From Methylobacterium oryzae (lineage in GTDB: Bacteria; Pseudomonadota; Alphaproteobacteria; Rhizobiales; Beijerinckiaceae): a DNA stretch of 64,000 nucleotides. The position numbers were made by a program, and so were the translations under genes. The stretch spans positions 1,122,501 to 1,186,500 of the forward strand of contig NZ_CP090349.1 in assembly GCF_021398735.1 (NCBI RefSeq), in the 5' to 3' direction. Under the pieces are notes generated by a model. That model searched no databases. It had not been told where the DNA came from and was given only the letters and a program-made list of their open reading frames with translations. Below, in pieces: positions 17,710 through 27,453 of this stretch. The first letter of the stretch is position 1. Each line of letters starts with the position of its first letter.

Positions 17710-18348
17710 TCAGGTCAGGTTCCGCGGACCCGACGGCGTGCTGATCCGGGCGGTCCAGCGCGGGCCCCGGCCGGCCACAACCTGCGGTGGAGCGACGAGG
17801 CCCAGCGCCGCGTGAAGCCCCGCGACGGCGTCGGGATCCGGATCCGTTAGGACGAGCGCCTCCAGACCGGCGCCGAGATCCGGCATCGTCGCGGCGGGAT
17901 TGCCGCGCGGTCCCCACGCCATCGCGCAGGGCGCGGCACCGTCCGCCGGCCACGCCCCGCCCGGGGGCACCGCGAAGCGCCAGGACAGGTCGCCCCGGGT
18001 CATCGTCGCCGCCGCGCCGAGGAGCGCGCCGTGCGCGGCGAGGAGGCCGTCGAGATCGTCCGCGCGGGCGACGAAGCCGCGCAGCCGCCGGCCCGAATCC
18101 CAGTCGGCCCGCACCCGCGCCGCGTCGCCGAGGCCGAACCAGCGGGCGCCCGACGGCGGCGGCGCCTCCGGATCGACGGCGATCACCTCTAGGAACAGGG
18201 CGTCGCCGAGGCGCAGCAGGTGGTTGCGCGTGCCCATCTCGCGGTGGCGACCGCCCTCGGGCATGGCGAGGCCGAGGCAGTCCCGCACATGGGCCACGCC
18301 CTCCGCGAGGTCGGGCGCGACGACGACGAGGTGGTCGAGGGTGAGCAT
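17710..18348 (-). CDS. VOC superfamily / glyoxalase-like protein
   Basis: Encodes 212 residues starting MLTLDHLVVVAPDL, a typical beta-alpha-beta start of VOC proteins, with GTRNHLLRLGDALFLEVIAVDP forming the second strand pair. The overall pattern resembles the glyoxalase-like domain family of about 200 residues (two modules, metal-binding His and Glu). The substrate is unknown. ATG 18348 is where the family starts; the longer frame is Pro/Arg-rich shadow. Confidence 0.78.
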   Translation of the reverse strand: MLTLDHLVVVAPDLAEGVAHVRDCLGLAMPEGGRHREMGTRNHLLRLGDALFLEVIAVDPEAPPPSGARWFGLGDAARVRADWDSGRRLRGFVARADDLDGLLAAHGALLGAAATMTRGDLSWRFAVPPGGAWPADGAAPCAMAWGPRGNPAATMPDLGAGLEALVLTDPDPDAVAGLHAALGLVAPPQVVAGRGPRWTARISTPSGPRNLT

Positions 18349-18484
18349 CGTTCGGGCTCCGTGTGCGCGGGCACCTATGCAGCCGGCCGCCGGGCATGCC
18401 CGGGACCGCACCGGTCCCGACCCGGTCTCGGCGCTCACGGGCTGCCTCGGGTGAGGTGGCGAGGGGTAACGTCTGAGCGTCCCC

Positions 18485-18520
18485 AAGAAAAAGGCCGGGG
18501 CCCCGCGAGAGGCCCCGGCC
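18485..18520 (-). terminator. rho-independent terminator of glnA
   Basis: On the minus strand a 10-bp stem (ggccggggcc / ggccccggcc, 8-nt loop) is followed by a TTTTTCTT run, about 45 nt after the glnA stop. It is the clearest intrinsic terminator together with the one after lon. Confidence 0.85.
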
Positions 18521-18566
18521 CGGAGGTGCGTGCCGGGCCGGGCCTCGTGCCCGGCCGGCTCTCACA

Positions 18567-19976
18567 TCACAGCGAGTAGTACTGCACGAACTCGATCGGG
18601 TGCGGCGTCATCTCGTAGCGCAGCACCTCGGTCATCTTCAGCTCGATGAACGAGTCGATCTGGTCGTCCGAGAACACGCCGCCCTCCTTGAGGAAGGCCC
18701 GGTCCTTGTCGAGGCTGTTCAGGGCCTCCCGGAGCGACCCGCACACGGTCGGGATCTTCTTCAGCTCCCGCGGCGGCAGTTCGTACAGGTCCTTGTCCAT
18801 GGCCGGGCCCGGGTCGATCTTGTTGCGGATGCCGTCGAGGCCGGCCATCAGCAGCGCCGAGAAGGCGAGGTAGGGGTTCGCCATCGGGTCGGGGAAGCGG
18901 ACCTCGACGCGCTTGGCCTTCGGGCTCTTGGTCCACGGGATGCGGCAGGAGGCCGAGCGGTTGCGCGCCGAGTAGGCGAGCAGCACCGGCGCCTCGTAGC
19001 CCGGCACCAAGCGCTTGTACGAGTTGGTCGACGGGTTGGTGAAGGCGTTCAGCGCCTTGGCGTGCTTGATGATGCCGCCGATGTACCAGAGGCACTCCTG
19101 GGACAGGCCGGCATACTTGTCGCCCGCGAAGACCGGCTTGCCGTCCTTCCAGATCGACTGGTGGACGTGCATGCCCGAGCCGTTGTCGCCGTAGACGGGC
19201 TTGGGCATGAAGGTCGCGGACTTGCCGTAGCTCTGCGCGACGTTGTGGATGCAGTACTTGTAGATCTGCATGTGGTCGGCGAGCAGGGTCAGCGTGTCGA
19301 ACTTCATGCCGAGCTCGTGCTGGGCCGAGGCCACCTCGTGGTGGTGCTTCTCGACCTTCACGCCCATGGACTGCATGGCCGCGAGCATCTCGCCGCGCAT
19401 GTCCTGCGCCGAGTCCTGCGGCGGCACCGGGAAGTAGCCGCCCTTGGTCTGGACCCGGTGGCCGAGGTTGCCGCCCTCGTAATCGGTGAAGCCGTTGGTC
19501 GGCAATTCGGTGGAGTCGAGCTCGAAGCCCGTGCGGTACGGGTCGGCGCCGAACTTCACGTCGTCGAACACGAAGAACTCGGCCTCGGGGCCGACGTAGA
19601 TCGTGTCGCCGATGCCGGTCTGCTGCAGGTAGGCCTCGGCGCGCTTGGCGGTGCCGCGCGGGTCACGGCCGTAGGGCTCGCCGGTGGCCGGCTCCAGCAC
19701 GTCGCAGACGATCGACATGGTCGCGGCCGAGAAGAACGGGTCCAGCGTGGCGGTGACGGGATCCGGCATCAGCAGCATGTCGGACTCGTTGATCGCCTTC
19801 CATCCGGCGATCGAGGAGCCGTCGAACATGGTGCCCTCGTCGAAGATCTCCTCGTCGATGAGCGACACGTCGAACGTGACGTGCTGCCACTTGCCGCGCG
19901 GGTCGGTGAACCGGAAGTCCACGTAACGCACGTCGTTGTCCCGGATCGTCTTCAGCACCTCGGCCGCAGTCGTCAT
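18567..19976 (-). CDS. glnA: glutamine synthetase type I
   Basis: Encodes 469 residues, the standard GSI-beta length. Seen: the DGSSIAGW latch (MFDGSS), [11 protein letters not shown] metal ligands, [10 protein letters not shown], the glutamate-binding NRSASCRIP and the adenylylation loop with Tyr398 in [10 protein letters not shown], so activity is presumably controlled by GlnE. It makes glutamine from glutamate, ammonia and ATP in the cytosol. ATG 19976 is preferred over 19985 because GGAGG abuts the earlier ATG and lies 9 nt before this one. Unlike many alphaproteobacteria there is no glnB directly upstream; glnII is divergent instead. Confidence 0.97.
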   Translation of the reverse strand: MTTAAEVLKTIRDNDVRYVDFRFTDPRGKWQHVTFDVSLIDEEIFDEGTMFDGSSIAGWKAINESDMLLMPDPVTATLDPFFSAATMSIVCDVLEPATGEPYGRDPRGTAKRAEAYLQQTGIGDTIYVGPEAEFFVFDDVKFGADPYRTGFELDSTELPTNGFTDYEGGNLGHRVQTKGGYFPVPPQDSAQDMRGEMLAAMQSMGVKVEKHHHEVASAQHELGMKFDTLTLLADHMQIYKYCIHNVAQSYGKSATFMPKPVYGDNGSGMHVHQSIWKDGKPVFAGDKYAGLSQECLWYIGGIIKHAKALNAFTNPSTNSYKRLVPGYEAPVLLAYSARNRSASCRIPWTKSPKAKRVEVRFPDPMANPYLAFSALLMAGLDGIRNKIDPGPAMDKDLYELPPRELKKIPTVCGSLREALNSLDKDRAFLKEGGVFSDDQIDSFIELKMTEVLRYEMTPHPIEFVQYYSL

Positions 19977-20308
19977 CGTGGGCATCCTCCAGGGATCTCT
20001 GAATCGGCTCTCGTGGCGCACCCGCACGCGGTCGCGCGCCGGCAAGCGGCGCTTGATATCCGGCGCGGGCGTGCCTTGCCACCCGCCGGACAGCGGAATC
20101 GGCCGACGGATGAGACGATCGGCCCGTTCGCGCACCCGATCTCGTAACCGTGATCGGCAGCTCCGTTTCTAGGGCACCGTTGTTCTCCGGCAATGGCCTT
20201 CCTGGCACGATCCATGCAATTGCGGCCGCAGCCGTCGACGAGGCGGCAAGCCGTTCGCGTCTTCCCGGGTTGCCCAGGTCGCGCATCGATACGGACGAGA
20301 GAACCGGA
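19977..20308. other. divergent glnA / glnII intergenic region
   Basis: A 332-nt gap holding the promoters of both glutamine synthetase genes. A sigma-54 element faces glnII (separate entry). I could not pick out a convincing NtrC inverted repeat or a glnA promoter by eye. Confidence 0.5.
20203..20218 (+). promoter_or_regulatory. sigma-54 (-24/-12) promoter of glnII
   Basis: TGGCAC-GATCC-ATGCA matches the RpoN consensus TGGCAC-N5-TTGCA at all but one position, with GG and GC separated by the required 10 nt. It lies 90 nt before the glnII start and points toward it. glnII of rhizobia is RpoN/NtrC-dependent, so the same control is inferred. Confidence 0.8.
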
Positions 20309-21343
20309 ATGACCAAATACAAGCTCGAGTACATATGGCTCGACGGGTACACGCCGACCCCGAACCTCCGCGGTAAGACGCAGATCAAGGAATTCGACAG
20401 CTTCCCGACCCTCGAGCAGCTCCCGATGTGGGGCTTCGACGGCTCGTCCACCAAGCAGGCCGAGGGCGGCAGCTCCGACTGCATGCTGAAGCCCGTGCGC
20501 CACTTCCCCGACCCGGCCCGCAAGAACGGCGTGCTGGTGATGTGCGAAGTGATGATGCCGGACGGCGTGACCCCGCACGAGTCCAACAAGCGCGCCACCA
20601 TCTTGGACGATGCCGGCGCCTGGTTCGGCTTCGAGCAGGAGTACTTCCTGTACAAGGACGGCCGCCCGCTCGGCTTCCCGGCCTCCGGCTACCCGGCGCC
20701 GCAGGGCCCGTACTACACCGGCGTCGGCTACTCGAACGTCGGCGACGTCGCCCGCAAGATCGTCGAGGAGCACCTCGACCTCTGCCTCGACGCCGGCATC
20801 AACCACGAGGGCATCAACGCCGAGGTGGCCAAGGGCCAGTGGGAGTTCCAGATCTTCGGCAAGGGCTCCAAGAAGGCCGCCGACGAGATGTGGATGGCCC
20901 GCTACCTCCTGCAGCGCCTCTGCGAGAAGTACGGCATCGACGTCGAGTACCACTGCAAGCCGCTCGGCGACACCGACTGGAACGGGTCGGGCATGCACTG
21001 CAACTTCTCGACTGCGTTCATGCGCGAGCACGGCGGCAAGGCCTACTTCGAGAAGCTCATGGAGGCGTTCAAGAACGCCCGCGAGGAGCACATCGCCGTC
21101 TACGGTCCGGACAACCACATGCGCCTGACCGGCAAGCACGAGACCGCCTCGATCCACGAGTTCTCGTACGGCGTGGCCGACCGCGGCGCCTCGATCCGCG
21201 TGCCGCACTCCTTCGTGAACAACGGCTACAAGGGCTACTTGGAGGACCGCCGTCCGAACTCGCAGGGCGACCCCTACCAGATCGCCTCGCAGGTGCTGAA
21301 GACGATCGCTTCCGTGCCGACCGAGGCCGCTGCAGCCGCGTAA
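20309..21343 (+). CDS. glnII: glutamine synthetase type II (eukaryote-type)
   Basis: Encodes 344 residues, typical of GSII, which is much shorter than GSI. Seen: YIWLDGYTPTPNLRGKT at the N-terminus, MWGFDGSSTKQAEG (latch), GFEQEYFLY metal site, INAEVAKGQWEFQ and NGSGMHCNFST. It lacks the adenylylation loop. The enzyme makes glutamine under nitrogen limitation in rhizobia and relatives. ATG 20309 follows gagagaa and fits the family start. Its promoter is sigma-54 type, and a GstI-like small gene lies convergent downstream. Confidence 0.97.
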   Translation: MTKYKLEYIWLDGYTPTPNLRGKTQIKEFDSFPTLEQLPMWGFDGSSTKQAEGGSSDCMLKPVRHFPDPARKNGVLVMCEVMMPDGVTPHESNKRATILDDAGAWFGFEQEYFLYKDGRPLGFPASGYPAPQGPYYTGVGYSNVGDVARKIVEEHLDLCLDAGINHEGINAEVAKGQWEFQIFGKGSKKAADEMWMARYLLQRLCEKYGIDVEYHCKPLGDTDWNGSGMHCNFSTAFMREHGGKAYFEKLMEAFKNAREEHIAVYGPDNHMRLTGKHETASIHEFSYGVADRGASIRVPHSFVNNGYKGYLEDRRPNSQGDPYQIASQVLKTIASVPTEAAAAA

Positions 21344-21368
21344 GACGCGGAGCTTCGACAGACGATAC

Positions 21369-21394
21369 GAAGCCGGGCCCTCGGGTCCGGCTTC
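21369..21394 (+). terminator. hairpin after glnII
   Basis: gaagccgggccc and gggtccggcttc pair over at least nine base pairs (one G-T) about 25 nt after the glnII stop. It has only a weak T stretch. Confidence 0.6.
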
Positions 21395-21610
21395 GCCGTT
21401 TCCGGGGTAACGGGCTTCCGATCTACCACGTCCTCGGGGTTGGAGCGCGGCGCAGGCCTCGACGGAGGCCTCCGGGGATCGCGCGGACCGTCGGGCGCCC
21501 TCTCGAGGCCCGCTGGCGCGGGCACGTCAGGATGAGTGGGTCGGGTGAGGGAGCCCGTCGGGCCCGCTCGACGGCCGCAGGGGCACCATCGCTCCCGAAT
21601 TACCTCCACC
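21395..21610. other. intergenic, nothing recognised
   Basis: About 216 nt between the glnII hairpin and the stop of the small convergent gene; no gene, repeat or RNA seen. Confidence 0.5.
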
Positions 21611-21790
21611 TCAGGGCCGCCGCGGGCGCTCGTCCTCGCGGATGGCGGCCTCGTGGTACCACGCGCCCCCGCCGAAGCTCGGCACGGGCGAAGGCTTCGC
21701 CTCCGGAGCCGCCCGGGCGGTCTCGCGCGCGCGTCGGAACGCGGACAGATCGTAGATCTTGGCGGTCTCGCGCGGGTCCGTGGCGGCCAT
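21611..21790 (-). CDS. DUF2735/GstI-like small protein near glnII
   Basis: Encodes 59 residues. A perfect AGGAGG precedes ATG 21790, so the longer frame to 21898 is rejected. The N-terminal ETAKIYDLSAFRR and the C-terminal GGGAWYHEAAI resemble, from memory, the DUF2735 family, which includes GstI, the small protein that inhibits translation of glnII in Rhizobium leguminosarum. There gstI lies divergent upstream of glnII; here the gene is convergent downstream, so the link to glnII is by neighbourhood and family resemblance only. Confidence 0.55.
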   Translation of the reverse strand: MAATDPRETAKIYDLSAFRRARETARAAPEAKPSPVPSFGGGAWYHEAAIREDERPRRP

Positions 21791-21974
21791 CGCACTTCCT
21801 CCTGCATCCGGTTCGAGCGGCCGGTCGGGCCGGTCGTTCCCGATGATGTGGGGTGCGGGAAGCGGCGCTCCAGGGCCGGAGGCGCCGATGCCGGACATTC
21901 GCGCAGTGCGAAATCTTAGGCAGTGTCGCGCGGTGCGCGGCCGCCGGCGGTCCTGGACCGCGGGCGGGCTCGGG

Positions 21975-22433
<459 letters not shown>

Positions 22434-22507
22434 TTAGAGCGCTTCACCGGAATCTGGCGCGATTTTAGTCAGGGCTGATCGGTGCACGGGCAGAGGCGGA
22501 GACGGAT

Positions 22508-24010
22508 ATGCGGTTGCTGACGGTTGCGGCAATGAGGCGGGTCGATGCCGCGGCAATCGAGGGCGGCGTGCCGGGCCTGACGCTGATGGAGGCGGCCGGG
22601 GCCGCTGTGGCCGGGCGCGCCCGGGCGAGGCTCCCGGCCGGTGGCCGCGTCGTCGTCCTGTGCGGGCCGGGCAACAACGGCGGCGACGGCTTCGTGGCCG
22701 CGCGCCTGCTGGCCGAAGCCGGCTACGCGGTCGAACTCCTCTGCCTCGGCGCGGTGTCGGCGCTGACGGGGGACGCCGCGCTCGCGGCCGCGGCCTGGAC
22801 GGGGCCGGTGCACCCGGCCGAGGGCGGCGCGCTGCCGTCCGGCGACCTCGTGATCGACGCCCTGTTCGGCGCCGGCCTGTCGCGCGACCTCGACGGCGCC
22901 GCCCGCGCGCTCGTCGAGGCGGTGAACGAGGCCGGGATGCCGGTGCTCGCCGTCGACGTGCCGAGCGGGGTCGACGGCGATACCGGCGCGGTGCGCGGCG
23001 CCGCCATCCGGGCAGTGGAGACCGTGACCTTCGTGACCTTCAAGCCCGGGCACCTGCTCCAGCCTGGGCGGGGCCTGTGCGGCCAGCTCAGCCTCGCCGA
23101 TATCGGGACCGGCCCGGCGGCGCTGGAGGCGGGCCTGGCCGCCCGCGCGCCCCTCGACCGGAACGGGCCCGACCTGTGGGGCCGGGACTTCCCGCGCCTC
23201 ACCGGCGCGAGCCACAAGTACACCCGCGGCCACGCCCTGGTCCTGTCCGGGCCGGCCACCAAGACCGGCGCCGCCCGGCTCGCCGCCCGCGGCGCCCTGC
23301 GGGTCGGGGCCGGGCTCGTCACCGTCGCGTCCCCGACCGCCGCGCTGCCCGAGAACGCCGCCCACCTCACGGCGATCATGCTGCGGCCCTGCGAGAGCGC
23401 CGACGACCTCGACGACCTGCTCACCGACGAGCGGCTGAACGTGATCCTGGCCGGACCCGGGCTCGGCACCGGCGAGCCGACCCGGGAGCGCGTGGCCGTC
23501 GCGGCCGCGGCCGGGCGCGGCCTCGTCCTCGACGCCGACGCGCTGACGAGCTTCGCCGGCAAGGCGCCGCTGCTCGCCGCCCATCTCGCCGACGGGGACG
23601 CGCGGGCCGTGCTGACCCCGCATGCCGGCGAGTTCGCGCGGCTCTTCGACGGGACGGACGCGATGGCCGAGGGCGCCGACAAGGTCGCCCGGGCCCGCGC
23701 GGCGGCCGCGCTCACCGGTGCCGTGGTAGTCTTCAAGGGGGCCGACACGGTGATCGCGGCCCCCGACGGCCGTGCGGCCATCAACGACCACGGCAGCCCC
23801 TATCTCGGGACGGGCGGGTCCGGGGACGTGCTCGGCGGCCTGATCGCCGGCCTGCTCGCGCAGGGCATGGAGCCCTTCGCGGCCGCCGCGGCCGGCGTCT
23901 GGCTCCACGGGGATGCGGGCCTGCGCCACGGGCCGGGCCTGATCGCCGAGGACATCCCCGAGTTGATGCCGGCGGTCCTGCGCGACCTCGTCGCGTCGAC
24001 CGGGGGCTGA
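22508..24010 (+). CDS. nnr: bifunctional NAD(P)HX epimerase / dehydratase
   Basis: Encodes 500 residues in two domains. Residues about 1-210 form the YjeF-N epimerase (LCGPGNNGGDGFVAARLL, the DALFGAGLSRD stretch and VDVPSGVDGDTG). Residues about 220-500 form the ribokinase-like ADP/ATP-dependent dehydratase (LSGPATKTGAARL, LAGPGLGTG, VLTPHAGEFARLF and GTGGSGDVLGGLIAGLLAQG). It repairs hydrated NADH and NADPH in the cytosol. GGAGACGG precedes the start. It is divergent from glnB and convergent with the next gene, so it is monocistronic. Confidence 0.95.
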   Translation: MRLLTVAAMRRVDAAAIEGGVPGLTLMEAAGAAVAGRARARLPAGGRVVVLCGPGNNGGDGFVAARLLAEAGYAVELLCLGAVSALTGDAALAAAAWTGPVHPAEGGALPSGDLVIDALFGAGLSRDLDGAARALVEAVNEAGMPVLAVDVPSGVDGDTGAVRGAAIRAVETVTFVTFKPGHLLQPGRGLCGQLSLADIGTGPAALEAGLAARAPLDRNGPDLWGRDFPRLTGASHKYTRGHALVLSGPATKTGAARLAARGALRVGAGLVTVASPTAALPENAAHLTAIMLRPCESADDLDDLLTDERLNVILAGPGLGTGEPTRERVAVAAAAGRGLVLDADALTSFAGKAPLLAAHLADGDARAVLTPHAGEFARLFDGTDAMAEGADKVARARAAAALTGAVVVFKGADTVIAAPDGRAAINDHGSPYLGTGGSGDVLGGLIAGLLAQGMEPFAAAAAGVWLHGDAGLRHGPGLIAEDIPELMPAVLRDLVASTGG

Positions 24011-24026
24011 CACGGCGGCCGACCGC

Positions 24027-25529
24027 TCAGGTGACCTCGAACATCGTCCAGAGGCCGGTGTCGAACCGTTCCAGCACCGTGGCGCTGATCAGCCAGCGCC
24101 CCGGATTGTCCGCCAGGAAGCCGATCCGGGCCGTCCGCCCCTCCAGGAGCTGGAACGTGTCGAGCCAGTAGGGCTCCCAGCCGTCGTCCAGGGGATGAAG
24201 CAGGCGGAAGCAGTGGCCGTGCAGGTGCAGGGCCTGCGGGAAGGCGGTCTCGTTGCGCAGGGCCAGCACCACCACCTGCCCGCGCTTCACCGAGAAGATC
24301 GGCGCGAGGCCGGCGGTGCCGCTCGCGCCGTTCACCGACCAGATCTTCTGCGGGTCGCCCGTGTAGACCGGATCGGGCGCGGGGCCGTCCTTGGCTCCGT
24401 CCTTCACTCCGTCCTTGCCCTTCGGCACGAAGGCGCCGCCGGTGATCACCACGTCGCGGCGCAGGGCGTTCTGGAGCTTGATCTCGGCCGGCAGGCGCTT
24501 GTTCTCGCCGATCGGCCCGATCGGGGGCCGCTTCTCGGTGATCCGGGCACCCTTGGTGACGACGCTCGCCAGGACCAGGCCCTTGCCGATCAGCGCGTGG
24601 ATCTCGCAGGTGGCGCCTTCCTCCTCCGGCAGGTCGACCAGCAGGTCGTAGCGGGTGCCGGGCGGGAAGGGCAGGGTCGCCCGCAGGGGCTCGAACGTGT
24701 CGGTGGGCTGGCCGTCGACCGCCGCCACGTAGACCTTCACGCCCTCGAACTTGATGCGCGTTGCCCGGGCGTTGCAGGCATTGCCGAGACGCAGGCGGAT
24801 TCGGGAGCCGGGCCTCGCCTCGAAGGCGCCCGGCACCGGCTTGCCGTTGACGGTCACGAGATTGCCGAGGCGCCCGTGCGCGGCCGCGAGCGCCGTCTGC
24901 CCGAACGGCATGAGGGTGCCGTCGTCCTGGAGCCGCCAGTCCTGCAGGACGACGCTGACGTCGGCGTCGACCGCGGGCGGGTTCGTCTCCTCGACGACCA
25001 GCATGCCCGCGAGGCCCCGGCCCGACGGCTCGCTCGCCCCGCCGACGACCAGGGGCCGGATCAGGTAGGAGCCGGCATCCGGCGGCGTGAAAATGTAGAG
25101 GAAGTCGCTGCCCGGCGGGATCGGCGCCTGGGTCACGCCGCCGACACCGTCCATGGCGTTGACGTTGCGCACCCCGTGCCAGTGCAGCGACAGCGGCTTG
25201 TCGGTCCGGTTCTCGACCTTGAGGCGCAACGCCTGCCCGAGCTTCACCCGGACCACGGGCGGCAGGGCCTTGCCGTCGAAGCACCAGACCGCCGTCTCGG
25301 GTGCGGGGTCCGGCCTGAACCGGGCCTTGCCGGGCGCCGCCGGCAGGGCCGCCGGCGCGGGCTCGGGCTGCGGCTGGACGGGCGCGGATGTCCCCGGCGC
25401 GGCGGCCGGCGCCTGGGCCCGCGCGGCCTCCGGCGCGAGCCCGAAGGCCGCCGCGGCGGCGAGCAGGGTTCGTCGCGACGGCGTGCCGGCGCGCGAATCG
25501 GTCGGCGGCACGGTGCGGGATGGCGGCAT
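24027..25529 (-). CDS. multicopper-oxidase-fold protein lacking most copper ligands (SufI/FtsP-like)
   Basis: Encodes 500 residues with a Tat-type leader (SRRTLLAAAAAFGL, residues 18-31), an Ala/Pro linker and three cupredoxin domains. HWHG (residues 116-119) and a C-terminal HLHGHCF are present. The HSH site of a laccase reads LIRP (about 157), and the final HCHxxxH copper site reads SATVLERF. Without these His/Cys residues the type 1 and trinuclear sites cannot form normally, so electron transfer to oxygen is unlikely. A structural role as in FtsP/SufI is possible; the substrate is unknown. Confidence 0.82.
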   Translation of the reverse strand: MPPSRTVPPTDSRAGTPSRRTLLAAAAAFGLAPEAARAQAPAAAPGTSAPVQPQPEPAPAALPAAPGKARFRPDPAPETAVWCFDGKALPPVVRVKLGQALRLKVENRTDKPLSLHWHGVRNVNAMDGVGGVTQAPIPPGSDFLYIFTPPDAGSYLIRPLVVGGASEPSGRGLAGMLVVEETNPPAVDADVSVVLQDWRLQDDGTLMPFGQTALAAAHGRLGNLVTVNGKPVPGAFEARPGSRIRLRLGNACNARATRIKFEGVKVYVAAVDGQPTDTFEPLRATLPFPPGTRYDLLVDLPEEEGATCEIHALIGKGLVLASVVTKGARITEKRPPIGPIGENKRLPAEIKLQNALRRDVVITGGAFVPKGKDGVKDGAKDGPAPDPVYTGDPQKIWSVNGASGTAGLAPIFSVKRGQVVVLALRNETAFPQALHLHGHCFRLLHPLDDGWEPYWLDTFQLLEGRTARIGFLADNPGRWLISATVLERFDTGLWTMFEVT

Positions 25530-25677
25530 GGGATCTCGGCTGCGGCTCGCGACGGACCCGCTCCTTAGCGGCGCGCGGGCTCCCGCGCCACAGGGGCAAG
25601 TTTTTTGCTGCGGGCCCGCCGGCCCATGCTATAGGGCGCGCTTCCGGCGGCCGGCGATGCGCCGGATGTCGGCGCGC

Positions 25678-25762
25678 GCGGGCGTGGCGGAACTGGTAGA
25701 CGCGCTGGATTTAGGTTCCAGTGTCGCAAGACGTGGGGGTTCGAGCCCCTCCGCCCGCACCA
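25678..25762 (+). tRNA. tRNA-Leu (anticodon UAG)
   Basis: An 85-nt cloverleaf including an encoded CCA. The 7-bp acceptor stem gcgggcg/cgcccgc closes it, the anticodon stem ctgga/tccag encloses loop TTTAGGT with anticodon TAG, the long variable arm of a class II tRNA is present, and the T-loop reads GTTCGAGCC. It lies 130 nt upstream of tig on the same strand. Confidence 0.95.
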
Positions 25763-25893
25763 GGACCTCTGCTGAGGTTGCGGTCCCCTCGGGACCCTCC
25801 GCCCCGTACCCGACATCTCGGCATCCCGGTCCGCGCGAGCACGACGCCGGCCCGGCCGGCGAACCCAGGTTTCTTTGAAGAGCGACGACGACG

Positions 25894-27327
25894 ATGCAGG
25901 TGACCGAGATCAACGCCCAGGGGCTGAAGCGCGAGTTTCAGGTTCTGCTGGCCGCCCAGGAACTCGAGGAGCGCCTGACCAACGAGCTGTCCGGCATGAA
26001 GGACAAGGTGCAGCTCAAGGGCTTCCGTCCCGGCAAGGTGCCGGTCGCGCACCTGCGCAAGGTCTACGGCCGCTCCGTGATGGCCGAGGTGGTGCAGAAC
26101 GCCGTCAACGAGGCGAACCGCCAGATCGTCACCGATAACGGCCTCAAGCTCGCCCTGGAGCCGCAGGTCGAGTTCCCGACCGACCAGGCCGAGGTCGAGA
26201 AGGCGCTCGACGCCAAGGGCGACCTCGCCTTCAAGGTCGCCCTCGAGGTGATGCCGAGCTTCGAGCTCGCCGACCTCTCCGACGTCAGCCTGACCAAGCT
26301 CGTGGCCAAGCCCGCCGACGCCGAGGTCGACGAGGCCCTGGAGCGCATGGCCGGCCAGAGCCGTCCGTTCACCGAGCGCGAGGAGGGCGCCGAGGCCCAG
26401 AGCGGCGACCGCGTCACCATGGACTTCGTCGGCCGCATCGACGGCGAGGAGTTCCAGGGCGGCAAGGGCGAGGGCATCGACCTGGAGCTCGGCTCCGGCT
26501 CGTTCATCCCGGGCTTCGAGGAGCAGCTCGTCGGCGCCAAGGTCGGCGACAAGCGCCTCGTGAAGGTCACCTTCCCGGCCGAGTACGGGGCCGAGCACCT
26601 CGCCGGCAAGGACGCCGAGTTCGACGTGACCGTCACGAAGATCCAGGCGGCGGGCGAGGCGAAGATCGACGACGAGCTCGCCAAGTCCATGGGCATGGAG
26701 TCGCTGGAGAAGCTCCGCGAGGCCGTTTCCGAGGCGATCGGCCGGGATTTCGAGGCCGCCTCGCGCCGCCGGCTCAAGAAGGAGCTCCTCGACGCGCTGG
26801 ACGGCAAGTACGCCTTCGAGCTGCCCCCGTCGCTGGTGGCCCAGGAATTCGCCGCCGTCTGGGCCCAGGTCGAGCAGGACCTCAAGACCCGCGGCAAGAC
26901 CTTCGAGGACGAGGACACCACCGAGGAGAAGGCCCAGGCCGAGTACCGGAAGATCGCGGAACGGCGCGTCCGTCTCGGTCTCGTGCTTGCGCAGGTCGGC
27001 GAGAGCGCCGATATCAAGGTCTCGGACGAGGAGGTGAACCAGGCCCTCATCGCCCGGGTCCGGCAGTTCCCGGGCCAGGAGCAGCAGGTCTGGGACTTCT
27101 ACCGGAAGAATGCGCAGGCGCTCGCGGAACTCCGCGCGCCCTTGTTCGAGGAGAAGGTCGTCGACCACGTCCTCGGGCAGGTCAAGCTCGTCGAGGAGCC
27201 CGTCTCGAAAGAGGCGCTTTTCGCGGACGAAGATGACGACGACACGACCGGCGGCAAGCCGGCAGACAAGGCCGAGGCCAAGGGCGAGTCCAAGACCGAC
27301 GCCAAGACCGAAGCCAAGGCCGACTGA
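25894..27327 (+). CDS. tig: trigger factor (ribosome-associated chaperone)
   Basis: Encodes 477 residues: the ribosome-binding domain (about 1-130, with [18 protein letters not shown], the tail signature), the FKBP prolyl isomerase domain (about 150-245, [20 protein letters not shown] and [13 protein letters not shown]) and the C-terminal chaperone arms (about 260-440). A Lys/Ala/Glu repeat tail follows ([20 protein letters not shown]), longer than in E. coli. It binds nascent chains at the tunnel exit. It begins the tig-clpP-clpX-lon series. Confidence 0.97.
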   Translation: MQVTEINAQGLKREFQVLLAAQELEERLTNELSGMKDKVQLKGFRPGKVPVAHLRKVYGRSVMAEVVQNAVNEANRQIVTDNGLKLALEPQVEFPTDQAEVEKALDAKGDLAFKVALEVMPSFELADLSDVSLTKLVAKPADAEVDEALERMAGQSRPFTEREEGAEAQSGDRVTMDFVGRIDGEEFQGGKGEGIDLELGSGSFIPGFEEQLVGAKVGDKRLVKVTFPAEYGAEHLAGKDAEFDVTVTKIQAAGEAKIDDELAKSMGMESLEKLREAVSEAIGRDFEAASRRRLKKELLDALDGKYAFELPPSLVAQEFAAVWAQVEQDLKTRGKTFEDEDTTEEKAQAEYRKIAERRVRLGLVLAQVGESADIKVSDEEVNQALIARVRQFPGQEQQVWDFYRKNAQALAELRAPLFEEKVVDHVLGQVKLVEEPVSKEALFADEDDDDTTGGKPADKAEAKGESKTDAKTEAKAD

Positions 27328-27397
27328 GTCCCGCTCTGTCCCAGGACGGCGGGCAAGGGTTAGGCGATGGTTAAGCATCGCCGGTGTTCGCTGACAT

Positions 27398-27432
27398 GCC
27401 CGGGGCTGCCCTGATTCGCGGCAGCCCCGGGC
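27398..27432 (+). terminator. strong hairpin between tig and clpP
   Basis: A perfect 13-bp stem (gcccggggctgcc / ggcagccccgggc) with a 9-nt loop lies 70 nt after the tig stop and 21 nt before the clpP start. There is no T-run. It may end part of the tig transcript or stabilise the clpP leader. Confidence 0.65.
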
Positions 27433-27453
27433 CTCACTCCGGGGCAGGATGAG

